Shown: positions 6,904 to 7,755 of the stretch, piece after piece | Position numbering within the stretch: position 1 is the stretch's first letter | Layout: each line of letters starts with the position of its first letter | Source: an uncultured Chlorobiaceae bacterium | Lineage (GTDB): Bacteria; Bacteroidota; Chlorobiia; Chlorobiales; Chlorobiaceae | Assembly: GCA_903838095.1 (NCBI GenBank) | Contig: CAILXE010000043.1 | Span: 1 to 7,755, forward strand | Direction: 5' to 3' | DNA length: 7,755 nt | Program-made: the position numbers and the translations under genes | Notes under the pieces: model-generated | What the model saw: only the letters and a program-made list of their open reading frames with translations | Databases searched by the model: none | What the model was told of the DNA's origin: nothing

Positions 6904-7467
6904 ATGGTAAACGAATTTAGGAAACTTAAAGCCGGAAAACTTCTGCTTGCTTCAGCAAACATGCTCGAATCTCATTTTAAGCGGACAGTCTTGATTATGT
7001 GTGAGCATAATGATCGCGGATCTTTGGGTTTTATTCTGAATCGCCCGATGGAATTCAAGGTTTGTGAAGCTTTGGCCGGCTTTGAAGAGGTTGAAGAAGT
7101 GCTTCATAAAGGTGGGCCTGTGCAGGCTGATACGGTGCATTTTCTGCATTCCAGAGGCGATCTTGTCGAAGATTCCCAAGAGATTCTTCCGGGTGTATTC
7201 TGGGGAGGAGACAAGGATGAGTTGAGCTTTCTGCTCAATACTGGCGTTATGCAGCCCTCACAAATCCGTTTTTTCCTTGGTTATGCAGGCTGGAGCGCAG
7301 GGCAGCTTGAAGCCGAGTTTGAGGAGGGAGCATGGTACACGGCTGAAGCATCGAGCAGTATTGTTTTCGGCGATGCGTATGAGAGGATGTGGAGCCGATC
7401 AGTGCGTTCAAAAGGAGGAGAATACCAGCTTGTTGCCAACGCACCCGAACTGCCGGGGTTGAACTGA
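6904..7467 (+). CDS. YqgE/AlgH family protein
   Basis: The 187-residue product belongs to the YqgE/AlgH (DUF179) family. The hallmarks are GKLLLASANMLESHFKRTV (11-29), the strand and turn with GSLGFILNRP (39-48), KGGPV (69-73), PGVFWGGD (96-103) and the strongly conserved FFLGYAGWSAGQLEAEF (123-139). The biochemical function of the family is not settled; AlgH was linked genetically to alginate regulation in Pseudomonas, but that role does not carry over here. It has no signal peptide or membrane segment and is probably cytoplasmic. It starts nine bases after the bcp stop, with a GAGA-type ribosome site in the gap, so it is probably co-transcribed with bcp. The length is normal for the family and no defect is seen. 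Its stop codon is inside a 10-bp hairpin. Confidence 0.93.
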   Translation: MVNEFRKLKAGKLLLASANMLESHFKRTVLIMCEHNDRGSLGFILNRPMEFKVCEALAGFEEVEEVLHKGGPVQADTVHFLHSRGDLVEDSQEILPGVFWGGDKDELSFLLNTGVMQPSQIRFFLGYAGWSAGQLEAEFEEGAWYTAEASSSIVFGDAYERMWSRSVRSKGGEYQLVANAPELPGLN

Positions 7468-7492
7468 TCCTTTTTTGCAACAGGATCAGTTC
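7461..7492 (+). terminator. Hairpin overlapping the yqgE stop, possible terminator
   Basis: GAACTGATCC (7461-7470) and GGATCAGTTC (7483-7492) form a perfect 10-bp stem around the 12-base loop TTTTTTGCAACA. The stop codon (7465-7467) is in the left arm. It is well placed to end the bcp-yqgE transcript, but no T-run follows the stem; the only T-run is in the loop. It may therefore be a U-tract-less terminator or a 3' stabilising structure. Confidence 0.45.
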
Positions 7493-7613
7493 GATGGCCA
7501 CTCTGTGCCGGGTTATATTGATTTACACAAGTCCTGAAGTTGGCTTAATAATGACGGTCGAAGGATCAGGACATGGCGCTGTGTACAAGGTGTATACAAA
7601 ATCAGGATTATTG

Positions 7614-7642
7614 TTGATCTATTGTCTGAAAAAGTATATATA
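7614..7642 (+). promoter_or_regulatory. Candidate ssrA promoter
   Basis: TTGATC (7614-7619) and TATATA (7637-7642) are 17 bases apart, predicting a start near 7649 and a precursor leader of about 16 bases before the mature tmRNA end at about 7665. The TATATATAAAA run allows alternative -10 registers, so the exact boxes are uncertain. Confidence 0.4.
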
Positions 7643-7664
7643 TAAAATCGTTCTTTGATACTCT

Positions 7665-7755
7665 GGGGATGACAGGCTTTCGACAGGGTAGATGTGAGAT
7701 GGAGTTGCACTCCGAGTTTCAGCATGGATGGACTCGTAAAAGAAGTCTATGCAAC
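7665..7755 (+). ncRNA. ssrA: Transfer-messenger RNA, 5' part (runs off the window)
   Basis: tmRNA rescues stalled ribosomes by acting first as an alanyl-tRNA and then as an mRNA encoding a degradation tag. The conserved 5' end is clear: GGGGATGACAGGCTTTCGACAGG supplies the 5' strand of the acceptor stem and the reduced D-loop region. It is followed by a hairpin GGAG-TTGCA-CTCC (7701-7713) and an irregular helix between about 7722 and 7752 (GCAT/ATGC and GACT/AGTC pairs). The tag reading frame, the remaining pseudoknots and the 3' half with the T-arm lie beyond the window, so neither the tag sequence nor a one-piece versus two-piece form can be judged. The mature 5' end is taken as the first G of GGGG, where RNase P would cut. 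Confidence 0.93.

Noticed and set aside
7551..7658. A 35-codon plus-strand frame upstream of ssrA starting MTVEGSGHG
   Set aside because: No Shine-Dalgarno, no recognisable features, and it runs through the TATATATAAAA promoter-like stretch of ssrA.
1..7755. CRISPR array, insertion sequence, phage or defence island
   Set aside because: No repeated spacer pattern, transposase motif, terminal repeats or defence-type domains were seen. Apart from short spacers the window is filled by housekeeping genes.

Overview
The window most likely comes from the chromosome of a green sulfur bacterium (Chlorobiaceae) or a close relative in the Chlorobi/Bacteroidetes group. This is inferred from the style of the proteins: an SMC with Walker A GPNGCGKTN and a C-terminal FRELFDPADE segment, a small CxxCH haem-binding protein with the WPWYS signature, and a tmRNA beginning GGGGATGACAGGCTTTCGACAGG. 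Base composition looks close to balanced. I could not run a search to confirm the lineage.

Minus strand, read from high to low coordinates: a zinc-ribbon Nudix hydrolase (6330-5818), a small membrane-anchored c-type haem protein behind its own near-consensus promoter (5720-5259), a site-2-type membrane metalloprotease (5178-4150), dihydropteroate synthase FolP (4150-3260), and the first 1058 residues of the chromosome-organising ATPase SMC (3176 down to the window edge). The protease and folP share one base (TGATG) and are almost certainly co-transcribed and translationally coupled. The very long SMC frame fills positions 1-3176, and the several open frames on the opposite strand there are shadows.

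Plus strand: an 87-bp divergent spacer leads into bcp (thiol peroxidase, 6418-6894), which is followed after 9 bases by a YqgE/AlgH-family gene (6904-7467). A hairpin overlaps the yqgE stop codon. Roughly 200 bp further on, the 5' part of ssrA (tmRNA) begins at about 7665 and runs off the window.

This is mostly housekeeping DNA: chromosome maintenance, folate synthesis, peroxide defence, ribosome rescue and membrane proteolysis. I saw no mobile element, CRISPR array, phage gene or defence system. The least explained signal is a pair of matching 13-bp near-palindromic elements that bracket the start codon of the membrane protease; it could be an mRNA stem enclosing the initiation region or a pair of operators. 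The remaining observations concern start choice, a degenerate Nudix box, and candidate regulatory dyads.
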